Both the position numbers and the translations under genes were made by a program. Positions 12,201 through 21,394 of a stretch of 64,000 nucleotides of DNA are shown here, piece after piece. The DNA is from Zea mays. Taxonomy: Eukaryota > Streptophyta > Magnoliopsida > Poales > Poaceae. Position 1 is the stretch's first letter. Each line of letters opens with the position of its first letter. Location of the stretch: NCBI RefSeq assembly GCF_902167145.1, contig NC_050098.1:134924207-134988206 (forward strand), in the 5' to 3' direction. The notes under the pieces were generated by a model. That model saw only the letters and a list, made by a program, of their open reading frames with translations, had not been told where the DNA came from and did not search any database.

Positions 12201-12440
12201 AAAAGACGTATAGGTATTATTTCGTGGCCTTTAGCTTCGACATTTGTTTTTATGGCTTCGAACTAATTAACCTTTTCTGCTGTAGCTGAATTATCTCCGC
12301 CACCGGAACCATTTGATCCCTTGGCCAATCCAGAAACGAAGGAAGCATTGGAGATTATTAATATAGCCGAATTTGTTGTTGACGAAGTCGTTAACAAATT
12401 GCTAAATGAAGTTGCGGAGAAGGTCCTGAAGGAAGACTAG
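9247..12440 (+). pseudogene. Antisense gene of Grande-like A (gene23/aORF type), broken
   Basis: The gene starts at ATG 9247 with an acidic, Lys/Glu-rich N-terminus. Next comes a block (FKAGLRFPLSKFVVEVLKTYQI...HQITP, FVWAVRSQGLEP, CSMHELLY) resembling the plant 'putative gypsy-type transposon' domain (Transposase_28-like). A low-complexity Lys/Ala/Glu region with basic runs such as GKKRKAA follows, and then a coiled-coil C-terminal part. Damage: a frameshift near 9725, a W-to-stop change at 9936, TGA at 11103, and two stops near 11577-11610. Introns are inferred at 11346-11420 (GT start, acceptor decayed to GG) and about 12206-12285 (ending CTGTAG). The last exon ends in LLNEVAEKVLKED at 12440. 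The protein in B aligns along its length and shares the first intron position. The function is unknown. Confidence 0.75.
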
Positions 12441-12600
12441 TACTTATAGTAAAAACATTTTCATTCGATCAATGTAACCTTGCTGCAACAAGACTGTAAT
12501 ATTCGATGTGTGTAATTTTGAATTTAATATGTAAATTATATGTAATTCGCTTCTTTGTGATGCATGAAACTTTTATATACATACCTTTTTGAGCCTTCGG

Positions 12601-12619
12601 CGAAAAAACACCTTCCCTT
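12601..12619. repeat. Direct repeat flanking antisense gene of A (3' side), with polypurine complement
   Basis: This is the second copy of CGAAAAAACACCTTCCCTT. On the element's coding (minus) strand it belongs to GAAAAGAAGGGAAGG followed by TG, which looks like a polypurine tract in front of an LTR start. The same 15-purine run is at 29486-29500 in B, and a near copy is at 61106 in C. Confidence 0.85.
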
Positions 12620-12624
12620 CTTTT

Positions 12625-12725
12625 CATGCTTCGTAAAGAAAATGATCCGTACTTCGTGAAAATATCCGTGCTTCGTAAGAACATCCAAGCTTTTTAAAAA
12701 CATCCATGCTTCGTAAACAAGGGAT
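12625..12725 (+). repeat. 19-bp imperfect tandem repeat, about five units
   Basis: Units of the form CRTGCTTCGTAARAACATC begin at 12625, 12648, 12667, 12686 and 12705. It lies just past the 3' end of the antisense gene. No function is apparent. Confidence 0.75.
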
Positions 12726-12829
12726 CCCTTCTTTTGCAATAGAGCTGATGAAATTGTGTTTCTCAACTTACTTTGTGCCTTAGCATATTTTCATTTTTAT
12801 AAAGCAATCTCCGAAAATCGACTTCATAT

Positions 12830-12910
12830 TCAATTCGTGTCATTGGTGCGATATGATGTATGATGTGATGGTATGCGGGATGATGTGATGATATGATGCG
12901 AAGAATGATG
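12830..12910. repeat. ATGATG-type simple repeat
   Basis: A degenerate run of GATGTGATG/GATGATATG units. Equivalent ATCAT-rich runs occupy the same relative position in B (29340-29425) and C (60780-60850). Confidence 0.75.
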
Positions 12911-12957
12911 CTAATGCTGAAGACACACACCCACATGCCCACACTGAAACACACAAT

Positions 12958-13335
12958 CTCTGCGTCCCCTTAGGAACGATCAGAACCTCTTTGCCGTTTA
13001 TTTTTCGGCTTCACCGCTTATTTTTTGGTGTAAGTTCTGCATCCCCTTAGGAACATCTTTTGAACTTCTTCGCCTTCTATTTCGGCGGTATAAGTTCTAC
13101 ATCCCCTTAGGAACGTCTTTTGAACTTCTTCGCCTTATATTTCAGCGGTATTTGGCTCTGCATTTCCTTTGGAACGACTTTTGAGCAGAAAACTTACATT
13201 GCGCTCCCTTAGGAACGACTTTTTGTAGCTTCGGCAAAACTTACACTGCGCTCCCTTAGGAACGACTTTTTTGTAGTTTCGGCGATTTTTAGCTCTGCAT
13301 TCCCTTAGGAACGACTTTTGAGCTTCGACAGTTTT
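12958..13335 (-). repeat. Grande 3' repeat array (TTCCTAAGGGAATG units) in A
   Basis: Six to eight irregular units contain, on the element strand, AAAGTCGTTCCTAAGGGAATG-like cores separated by GCCGAAATA...AAGGCGAAG spacers. It lies between the end of gag and the antisense gene. The same array is present in B (28970-29300) and C (60477-60755), so it is a family feature and not a local expansion. It contains no usable ORF. Confidence 0.85.
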
Positions 13336-13484
13336 CTAGCTTCATAAGTCTGTGAAGAAGATATATTTCATTCTGATAGAAGCGAAACTGTTACAAGGAA
13401 TTAAAACTAGATTCACATTGATTGTTCCTTATTGAGAAACAAAATGACATAGAACATAAAAGTATTCCGGGGGTAGGATATCGC

Positions 13485-15014
13485 TCAATAAATGTGCTTT
13501 GATTCTAGCACAGTATTGTTGACTGTGCGAGCTTCGGATTCCTCCCTGAACTCCTGTTGTTGTTGAGTACGTTGGTGCCCTTCTGGCTGCTGGCTTCGGG
13601 AATAGGTTGGTTGCAGTGGTGTTGGGGGTGGGAGTTGTGGCCAGGAAGCATGTGACTGGCTAGCCGAAGCAACAGAAGCTGCAGGATGATTGCCCACATA
13701 TTCTGGTATGTAGGGAGAGTGGCACGAAGCAGTGTGCAAGACTTGCTTCGGCTGATTCTGCCGAGCTTCGGCTTTCGCGATCTCCTTCTGCTTTTGAATG
13801 GTGATTTGTCACATTCTTGTAGTATGGCCTTTGTCCTCACCGCAGAATAAGCAATAAATCTTCCTGGGCTGATCCCTGTATCTTCCTCCGAAGCCCCTGG
13901 CGCCTCTGCCCCTTGGAGCTAGTGGCCTGAAAGAGCTTTGTTGTTGCCCCGAAGATTGCAAGGTGTACTGTGGCCTCTGAAGCTGACTTCCTTTGTCATC
14001 ATTCTGAGTGGAGTTATGGATTGACCTGACATGCCTCGGGTGGATTCTTCCTCCGAAGCCCCTGGTCATTTCCGAGAATCTGTAAGCTTCCTCCCTTCTT
14101 TAGCGGAAATCGTTGTTAGCCCGAATGTACTCATCCATCTTCTAAAGCAGCTTCTCCAGAGTTTGTGGAGGCTTCCTAGCAAAGGACTGAGCCGTAGGTC
14201 CTGGCCGAAGGCCCTTAATCATGGCCTCAATGACAATTTCATTGGGCACTGTGGGCGCTTGTGCCCTCAATCGCAAGAACCTTCGGACATACGCCTGGAG
14301 GTATTCCACATGGTCTTGCATGCATTGGAACAGGGCATGAGTTGTGACTGGCTTCGTCTGAAAGCCTTGGAAACTGGTCACCAGCATGTCCTTGAGCTTC
14401 TGCCACGACGTAATTGTCCCTGGCCGAAGGGAAGAATACCATGTCTAGGCCACGTTCCAGACTACCATGACGAAGGATTTAGCCATGATAGCTGCATTGC
14501 CTCCGTATGAGGATATTGTTGCCTCATAACTTATCAGAAATTGTTTTGGGTCTGAGTGCCCATCATACATTGGTAGCTGAGGTGGCTTGTAAGATTGTGG
14601 CCATGGGATAGCCTGCAGTTCTGCTGCCAAGGGAGAAGCATCATCAAAAGTAAAGGTATCGTGATGAAAATCATCATACCATCCATCTTCGTTGAATAGG
14701 CCTTCCTGACGAAGCTCCCTATGCTGGGGCCTTCGGTCTTGTTCATCTTGAGCAAGATGACGCACTTCTTCAGTAGCTTCGTCGATCTTCCTTTGAAGAT
14801 CAGCGAGCCGAGCCATCTTCTCTTTCTTCCTTTGCACTTGTTGATGGATGATTTCCATGTCCCTGATCTCTTGGTCCAACTCCTCCTCCTGGAGTGTTGG
14901 ACTGGTGGCTTTCCTCTTCTGGCTTCGAGCCTCTCGGAGAGAGAGAGTCTCCTGATTTGTGTCCAGTGGCTACAGCGCAGCATCCCCTGGCGCTGAAGCT
15001 TTCTTCGGCGGCAT
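13485..15014 (-). pseudogene. gag of Grande-like A, broken
   Basis: The ATG at 15014 (MPPKKASAPGDAAL) lies 58 bp after the 5' LTR. A coiled-coil, charged N-terminal part (QRKKEKMARLADLQRKIDEA) is followed by the capsid-like retrotrans-gag region (PQLPMYDGHSDPKQFLISYEAT, MQDHVEYLQAYVRRFLRLRAQ, IVIEAMIKGLRPG). An RGRG-rich stretch and a zinc knuckle C-X2-C-X4-H-X4-C near 13808-13850 come next. The knuckle reads CLFCGEDKGHTTRM and then stop: the last Cys codon is TGA. Further nonsense codons are at about 14970, 14445, 14142 and 14100. The normal gag stop follows LESKHIY at 13485. The 110 codons after the knuckle have no enzyme motif, and pol does not follow. Confidence 0.85.
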
Positions 15015-15054
15015 GACGAAGGTCAGGGCTTGCCGAAGGTGGTCGAATGAGTTC

Positions 15055-15072
15055 ATCGAAGGTGGGCACCAA
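15055..15072 (-). promoter_or_regulatory. Primer-binding site of A
   Basis: Immediately inside the 5' LTR the minus strand reads TTGGTGCCCACCTTCG. B has TTGGCGCCCACCTCCGG at the same place. The priming tRNA was not identified. Confidence 0.75.
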
Positions 15073-15741
15073 TGTTGGGGACTTGTTCTCAAATGCTATG
15101 AATTAAGAACAAGGCAACACAAAATATTAAAGATTAAAGCCCTTCGTCCTTCAAAACATTATCTCCCTTAGGATATAATGATCTTCAGACGAAGGATATG
15201 AAAGACACACCTCATCATCGCGGTGTATGTTAGCAAAAGGAGAAGCATATGAAATATAAGAGATAACGTAAATAATCACACATCATTATTAATTCATTCT
15301 CTGTATATTATCATAGATAGACAGAAATAATATTGAATTACAAATGTACCTTCGGCTTGATAGAAGGTAAAAATACAAGCGTGACGCACGAACGAATATC
15401 AATCAGCGTGAACAGTATGGGGGTACTATTCATCTATTTATAGGCACAGGGCGCAGCCTGTGTGAAATTACATTCATGCCCTTCATGTTTACTATTTACT
15501 TTTAGACAACCCAACGGGGACTAAATAGCCTTTTCCCTTTTAAGTCGGTTCCTTTTTCCTCCATTGAGCCGAAGCTCCCTTGCGCGTAGCTTCAGAGCAA
15601 CAGCAACCTTCGTCATGATCATACTTTTCACATCGTGTATGCTTTTAACCTGAGTCTGAAGGTACCTGTTCATATGTCACACTTGGAAGACATTGTTAAA
15701 TCACGTTTTTGAGGACCTTCGGAGGACGAAGGCCCCCAATA
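15073..15741 (-). repeat. 5' LTR of Grande-like A
   Basis: The 669-bp LTR is a partner of 8267-8934. From about 15488 leftward (R-U5 in the minus orientation) it closely matches the B LTR, including GGGCATGAATGTAATTT, the TATA region and the GAACAAGTCCCCAACA end. The U3 part is unrelated to that of B. Confidence 0.9.
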
Positions 15742-17870
15742 GATGGGGAATTTGGGTCCATAATATTCGCTAACCCACTTTGCAATAGACTTGATCTGAT
15801 ATGATGCATCCCTTGATATAATCCCATTTTGCCAAGTCTCTAAATTCTCTGAAGTCCTTCGAACTTCTCACTTCCCTCTCAGGATCCAAACCTTATTGGT
15901 GCTCTTCATGTTTGAGATAATCTCCTTTGGCACCTAGATGCATATGCCCCTTTCCTTTGTTGGCTTGCTTGTTGGCCTTGATCTCTATCACCTTTCCATT
16001 CTTCTTTTTCTTGATTAATTATGGTGTAGAGGCCTTCTTATCCACCTTATTGGTGTAGGTGTTGGAGATCTTGCTTGTTGGCTTTTTCTTCTTTTCTCCC
16101 CCAGTCTTCACCTTGCATTGGTAAGACTTATGCCCTTCCTAATGACATAGCCAGCAAACCATAGTTTCACCCTCCATAGGCTTGTTCACTCCTGTAGTGG
16201 TGTTATCCTAAGGAGGTTAGGTTTGTTTGGCTTTGACATTCTTATCAAATAAGACCTTACCAAGGCGAGCCACTTCATGCTTTAATAACTCATATTCCAT
16301 TGCTATCTCATCGGAACAAGTTTCTACAATGACATTCTTAACCAAAACTTGATTGCAAGGATTAGAATTAGTATCAATTAAATTTAAGCAAGAAGTAGAA
16401 GCATCCTTAACAATTTCAGATATTTTTGTTAAAGATGCTTTAGGGTACTACCGATGCTTTCTAGCTTAGTAGTTAGCTCATTATTATGAATGATAAGAAT
16501 TTCTATTTTCTCTAGCAAGTTTTCAGTATCATCCTGAGAGCTAGCTAACTTAGCTTTAAGTTTTTATTCTTTTTAACAAGACTATCATTGATAGTAGATG
16601 ATGGAGCTTTAGACTCTAGTTGCTCAAATTTGCAAAAGATTCAAATTTTTCTAGGAAATTATTATAATCATTTTGAGAGCTAAACAACTTGGATTTTAGA
16701 ACTAACGACATGAGAAAGTTTATCTATGGACGGTTTATCTTCATCATCGCTATCGTTATCACTATCATCACTAGATAATGTGATACTCTTGTTACCTCTT
16801 GCCATAAGGCATTTGTGTGATAAATGCGAAGAGCATGATGAAGAGAGATGGACACATCTCCTTAGAGGTTCATCTTCACTTGAATAATCATCCCAAGTCT
16901 TGTCACTTGTGAGTGCCTTGCCTTTGCTCCTCCTCATGTTGGGTTCGGCCATATTTGGGCAATTATCCTGGAAGTGGCCCTTCTCCCCACATACGAAGCA
17001 TCCTCTCTTTCTTTGCTTTTTCTGTCAATGTTAAAGATAAGACCCTCGACCTGCAGAGGCACACCCATTAGATTGATCTTGTGAATCATCATCATTACCT
17101 TTCTGACGTGTCAGACCGTTTCTTCGTCCTTAGAGGATGATGTAGAGGGTTGGTCATCTTCATCATCTTCTTCTTCATATTCCTCTTCTTCACTTGAGGA
17201 ACTTGAACTTTCAACCTTCTTCTTTTTGTTCATCTTTTTGTGTTCATCTCAAGTGAAAGCACATGGCTTAGAAGAGGTTGATTCTTCTAGGCCCATCTTT
17301 CATGATATCTCAAATGCCACATTCCGTGAAGGATGGTGATAATGCTCCCATATTTTCGTTGTGATAGTAGGGAGATGACCTTCCTCACAATGTCTGCATC
17401 ACCTAGTTTATTAATTCCAATAGAATTAGTCTCATTAATGATAAGATTCAAACGAGAACATGTATCTCTAACAAGCTCACTTTCTTTCATTGTAAAAGAA
17501 TTATACTCATTCAAAACTAGGCAATGTTTTCCTCATGAAAATTTGATGTGCCAACATGGAGCTCATGCAATTTTAGTCAAATCTCATTAGCAGTTTTCGA
17601 AGAAAATACTTTATTAAAAATTTCCATGCTAAGATTCATACAAGCAATTTTTAGCTCAAGCATTTAAATAAATTTATTTTTCGTCACTCGCGATGAGCTT
17701 CTTGGGATTCTTAGGTGGTTTCATCCCGTCGCGAGTGACTCTCCAAACACCTAGATCAATCGCTTCTAGGTAACAAGCCATTCTAGCACTATAATAAGGG
17801 AAGTTAGTGCCATCAAAGTGTGGTGGCATATGGGTATCCTTCTCTCTCCTCTAAAAAGTGCCGGCTTGAT
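15742..17870 (-). pseudogene. gag of Sirevirus S2, broken
   Basis: Read on the minus strand it begins near 17840 with PHFDGTNF..YYSARMACYLEAIDLGVWRV and continues with LNEYNSFTMKESELV, LNLIINETNSIGINKLGDADIVRKVISLL and an acidic Ser/Glu stretch. A CCHC knuckle follows (CFVCGEKGHFQDNC, about 16957-17003), then PNMAEPN..RSKGKALTSDKTWDD. A second knuckle-like motif (CWLCH*EGHKSYQC) lies near 16135-16180. This is the copia gag of Sireviruses (Opie/Ji type). Many stops and frameshifts are present. Element A inserted at the left end (15742-15746 is the duplicated GATGG). No protease, integrase or RT of S2 is visible in the window. Confidence 0.8.
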
Positions 17871-17899
17871 TAGCGATTAAGCTAAAAGATTCCTAATGA

Positions 17900-17923
17900 G
17901 CCAAACTGGGATTTAATATCAAT
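17900..17923 (-). promoter_or_regulatory. Degenerate primer-binding site of S2
   Basis: Next to the LTR the minus strand reads TTGATATTAAATCCCAG. This resembles the initiator-tRNA-Met site TGGTATCAGAGC followed by CAG, but with several changes. Confidence 0.5.
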
Positions 17924-19599
17924 TGAAAGGACTACAAATGCCTAAGAGGAGGCGAATTAGGACTTCTAAACATTTTGCTAATATAGGCCACAAATAAATA
18001 GCCTAAACAAAACCTACACGAAAAGCTAAGCAATAATGTGCAAACTAGGTTTTATCTAAGTGTTTCTATCTCTACCGCAAAAGGAGTTATGCAACCTAAG
18101 TTTGAATCCTATATTCTAAACTAAGAATAGTAAAGATTGCAACTTAAGTAATCAATGTAAATGTGGAAGCTTAAAAGCAAGGATAGAGAAAGAAAACTCC
18201 CATGGACGCGCCAGTATTTTTACCGAGGTATCTAGAACCGCGCAATTTTCTAATTAATCCTCGTTGGTGTCCCTACACAAATGGAAGCCCATGAGAGGGC
18301 CAAGCATCGGAACAGGTAACTCTGTAGACAGCCATAGGCCTTCTCCACGTGCAAGTGGTGCTCCACTTTTGGCCTCCTCTCGGACGCTCCACGTCGTCTT
18401 CACTATCAAGTTTCTGGCCAAAACGCCGCGGGTCTCGTTCCCTCTAGTACACGGTGGCAGGCACACCACAAATGCAGTTGGTGTGGTGTCGAAAGACATC
18501 GCCCCATTCAATACAATATTACAATGGCTCCAGCAAGAGCCGAGGGGTTTGGTGGGTTGTCTAACCTCATTCACACAACTAGGAACAAACCTAGAGCAAG
18601 CACAATAGGGGTCTAACTAATATAAGCACTTCACAAAGCACCTACGCTAATCATTGAGTGATTCTCTAAGAACTTGTGTGATTTAAAGCAATGTGTCTCA
18701 ACACTATAGCAATGTAAATTGGGCTCCCTCGCTATAGCAATGAATCCCAAACTTGAATTTAGCTCAAAATCTAGAACCAAAGAGTAGGGAGAGAGCAAAG
18801 TTCTTGCACTTGATTGCTCTTCTTGAATGCGGAATTAATACTAGAGTAATATCGCAAGCGAAGATAATAGCAAGACCTCGGATATAGAGAGGAGAAAAAC
18901 AAATTGCAGAAAGAAAACAAGACATGAAAGTTTGTTTGCTTGAGGTTTAACTTCGAAGAGCCTACATCCTTGTTGTGGTGTCCCAAAGTATGGGGTTGCA
19001 CCCAAACCTCTCATGTGATCCAAATATCAAACTTGAGGCCACAAATTTCACTATAATCGTCTACTCACAAGGAACCCCACAGATCAAAGTCTCTTGCTAG
19101 CCTTGCACAAGTTTATGGGAGCTAGAACTAGAAAAAAAGCAAGAGGGAGGAAGAAACACACACAACAACACAATAACAACACCAAAAGATTGAAGAGTGC
19201 AAGCGCAACACTGAAGCAGAGCTCTCTCACACAATATGGGTGCTTGGATCAGTTTGGTGTGCTTCTCTAATGCTTAGGAGTGAATACACTTTCTCTTGGT
19301 GAGTTGGTCTGTTGAGGGGGCTAGTTTGGGGGTCTATTTATAGCCTCAAACCCCCAAAGAGTCATTGGAACAGTTTGCCCAGATCTACTCTATGTGGGCG
19401 CACCGGACCGGTACGGTGCACCACTAGAATGGGTCCTGTAGCCCAATCTTCGAGATCCTGATTGGCGCCTTCCATCCGACGCTGGCATCGAACCAGTCTG
19501 GTTGTGATATCCTGGCCCCTAGGATGGTGATATCCAGGCCCAAGGCTTAATAGAATTAATAGAGTACTCATATCAACAAGGTGCATCTTCTTTTTCGGA

Positions 19600-19683
19600 A
19601 GCCTATCTCGAAAGAACCTCCAGGTTGAGCGTGCTTGGCTTGGAGAAATTTGGGATGGGTGACCGACCGGGAAGTTTTCTCGG
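19600..19683 (+). other. 5S-rRNA-derived segment in Cassandra 5' LTR
   Basis: It contains AACCTCCAGGTTGAGCGTGC and TTGGGATGGGTGACCG followed by GGGAAGTTTTCTCG. These correspond to the 5S stretch with AGTTAAGCGTGCTTGG (box A region) and GGATGGGTGACC..GGGAAGT (box C region). It is too short and divergent to be a 5S gene. Confidence 0.8.
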
Positions 19684-20103
19684 ATGTGCATGAGTGAGGA
19701 CAAAGTGTGCATAAAAGACTTGTGTTGGTCTGTGGGGACAATATATGATCCTAGAGAGCTACCAGGAGTAAGTACCACCAGTTCGGGAGTGGAAGAGGTG
19801 TTTACAAGTGGTATCAGAGCCGACCCTCGCGGTTTCACGAGCGTGTGTGGGTTAGGGGTTCAGGTATATGGTGCATGGCACATGTGAGCCCGGAGTGGTC
19901 ACATGGCATGGCATACGACGACACTAGACACACAAACGTGGCTAAGAGGGGAGGTTCCTAGATTGGGGTTGACCGATGAGGACGTCGGTTATCTAAGGGG
20001 GTGGATTGTGATATCCTGGCCCCTGGGATGGTGATATCCTAACCCAAGGCTTAATAGAATTAATGGAATACTGATATCAACAAGGTGCATCTTCTTTTTC
20101 GTA

Positions 20104-20187
20104 AGCCTATCTCGAAAGAACCTCTAGGTTAAGCATGCTTGGTTTGGAGCAATTTGGGATGGGTGACCGACCGGAAAGTTTTCTCGG
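20104..20187 (+). other. 5S-rRNA-derived segment in Cassandra 3' LTR
   Basis: This is the copy of 19600-19683 with small changes. It keeps AGGTTAAGCATGCTTGG, closer to 5S in box A than the 5' copy, and GGATGGGTGACCGACCGG. The box C end has GGAAAGTT for GGGAAGT. Confidence 0.8.
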
Positions 20188-20903
20188 GTGCGCATGAGTG
20201 AGGACAAAGTGTGCATAAAATACTTGTGTTGGTCTGTGGGGACAATATATGATCCTAGAGAGCTACCAAGAGTAAGTACCGCTGGTCCGGGAGTGGACGG
20301 GGTGTTACACTAGTGAACCACCAAACCCCGTGCCACATCAGCTATTTGCTACGCTGCTCGTTGGAGCTTGAGATAGCCGTTGGACCCTGATGATCTGGTG
20401 CACCCTGGACCGGGCTGGCGTTCCCGAGTCTTCAGGCGTCTTCAACAACCCTCTCTAGTAAAGTGATCTGGTGCACACAGACCTAAGGTCTAGTGTGCCA
20501 AGCCACCAAGTCCTTCTTCTGGCGTCTCTAGTAAAGTGGTTCGGTGCACATGGATCCATGGTCTCCTGCGCCCGACCATGAGTCCTTCTTTTGGCGCCTC
20601 TAAGTAAATGGTCCGGTGTGCATGGACCTAAGGTCCGGTGCACCATAGACTGCTATACTTAGTTGTATTACTTGATTTTCATCTCCAAGTTAATATGATA
20701 TTTTCCAAGGTTGTTCCCATGACTTAGACAAATATCCTAGTGACAATACAGATACTTAATTTAATTCTCCAACTTAATTTCTCTTTATCTAACTTTAACT
20801 CCTACATAAACATACTTAGCAAACATGTTAGTCCACATTTATTATGTTGGACATTAATCACTAAAACATATATAGAAATGGCACAATGCACATTTCTCTT
20901 TCA

Positions 20904-21273
20904 CCTCCAAGTGTCAAACCATGGTCTCCTGCTCTAGTGCCGACTTAGAGTAATGTATCATTACTAATGGTGTGGTTGAGGTAAGCTAGATCCATGAGTT
21001 AGGAGCTCCACAACCCACTCACAAGGAGTACACCCATCTACTGTGACAACATCAGCGATGTCTACCTCTCAGTCAACATGATCTAGCAAAAACACATGAA
21101 ATATGTTGATATTGATCTTCACTTCATCTATGAACAAGTTATCATTGGGGAAATTCGTGTTTCCCATGTTCCAACCAACTCGTAGTTTGTAGACATCTTC
21201 ATCAATGGTCTCCCATACTTGTTCTTAGAGTTTCAGTCAACGTTTGTCATAGCTAGAGTTTCTACTGTGGGGG
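20904..21273 (+). pseudogene. C-terminal RNase H remnant of a short-LTR copia element
   Basis: The plus-strand reading keeps the frame of SSADLE (for SSTEAEY), CDNISDVYLSVN, KYVDIDLHFIYEQVIIGEIRV and HVPTNS*FVDIFINGLP. This is the copia RNase H end in the Hopscotch/Retrofit style. Several stops mark it as dead. It is cut on the left by S2 (20903). Confidence 0.7.
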
Positions 21274-21394
21274 TGTTGGACAACCTCCTTTATGGTTGTG
21301 TGTGTTGGGCATAGAATGGCCTAGCCCATTAGGCCTTTAGGGTATATATAACCCTAACCAGTTCTTGTAATATAGAAAATTATTTTCTTTAACA
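21274..21394 (+). mobile_element. Short 3' LTR (121 bp) of that copia element
   Basis: After the purine tract CTGTGGGGG the sequence runs TGTTGGACAACC...CTTTAACA, with TATATATA at about 21342-21349. At 21395 the minus-strand RNase H/RT of element H resumes (reading GDEELIVIGY into the junction), so TAACC (21395-21399) would be the right TSD copy. The start could instead be the TGTTGGGC at about 21308. Confidence 0.55.

Larger units (their letters stand above)
8267..15741 (-). mobile_element. Grande-like element A: gag and antisense gene, no pol, 7.5 kb
   Basis: This is a complete Ty3/gypsy element with two LTRs (TGTTGGGG...CCCCAACA type) and an exact 5-bp duplication GATGG (8262-8266, 15742-15746). 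Its transcription strand is minus: 5' LTR 15073-15741, primer-binding site, gag (15014 down to 13485), a repeat array, then an antisense gene on the plus strand (9247-12440), then the 3' LTR 8267-8934. No protease, RT, RNase H or integrase is found between gag and the repeat array. An extra antisense gene near the 3' LTR is a known trait of Grande in the Tat lineage ('gene 23'). The family name rests on this layout and the CTTCGG-rich sequence. The element cannot move without pol supplied from elsewhere. Confidence 0.8.
19503..20309 (+). mobile_element. Cassandra TRIM (807 bp) with 5S-rRNA-like LTRs
   Basis: There are two 303-304-bp LTRs (19503-19806 and 20007-20309), both starting TGTGATATCCTGGCCCC and ending GTGTTTACA or GTGTTACA. 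The primer-binding site TGGTATCAGAGC (19809-19820) matches initiator tRNA-Met. A 200-bp non-coding internal domain ends in the polypurine tract AAGGGGGTGGAT just before the 3' LTR. The flanking 5-mers are CTGGT (19498-19502) and CTAGT (20310-20314), a duplication with one change. Each LTR contains a segment resembling the 3' two-thirds of 5S rRNA. This is the hallmark of Cassandra, a non-autonomous TRIM family whose LTRs are known to carry pol III-type 5S promoters. It has no protein-coding capacity. Confidence 0.9.
17924..20903 (-). mobile_element. 5' LTR of Sirevirus S2, carrying a Cassandra insertion
   Basis: On the minus strand the LTR starts TGAAAGAGAAATGTGC (20903) and ends GTAGTCCTTTCA (17924). 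Without the 807-bp Cassandra and its TSD copy it is about 2.17 kb, longer than the 1.5 kb of O. The extra length is in U5, which contains the block shared with 2363-3259. A minus-strand TATA box (CTATAAATAG) is at 19334-19343. U3 has the CACCGGACCGG-type motifs seen in O. The flank at 20904 is a different copia, so S2 inserted there. ORFs in it, such as around 18254-18608, arise from the LTR and are not genes. Confidence 0.75.

Noticed and set aside
12958..13335. CRISPR-like array
   Set aside because: The units are irregular, spacers resemble one another, and the array is a retrotransposon feature in a plant genome shared by three elements.
18254..18608. Overlapping ORFs on both strands of about 110 codons
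   Set aside because: They lie wholly in Sirevirus LTR sequence, with a diverged copy at 2400-2700 that does not keep the same frames.
19600..20187. Two 5S rRNA genes
   Set aside because: Only part of 5S is present, with substitutions, and both copies sit inside Cassandra LTRs with a primer site between them.
21274..21394. Terminal repeat of H itself
   Set aside because: It is in plus orientation while H is minus, and H coding sequence resumes immediately at 21395, so it belongs to an inserted element.
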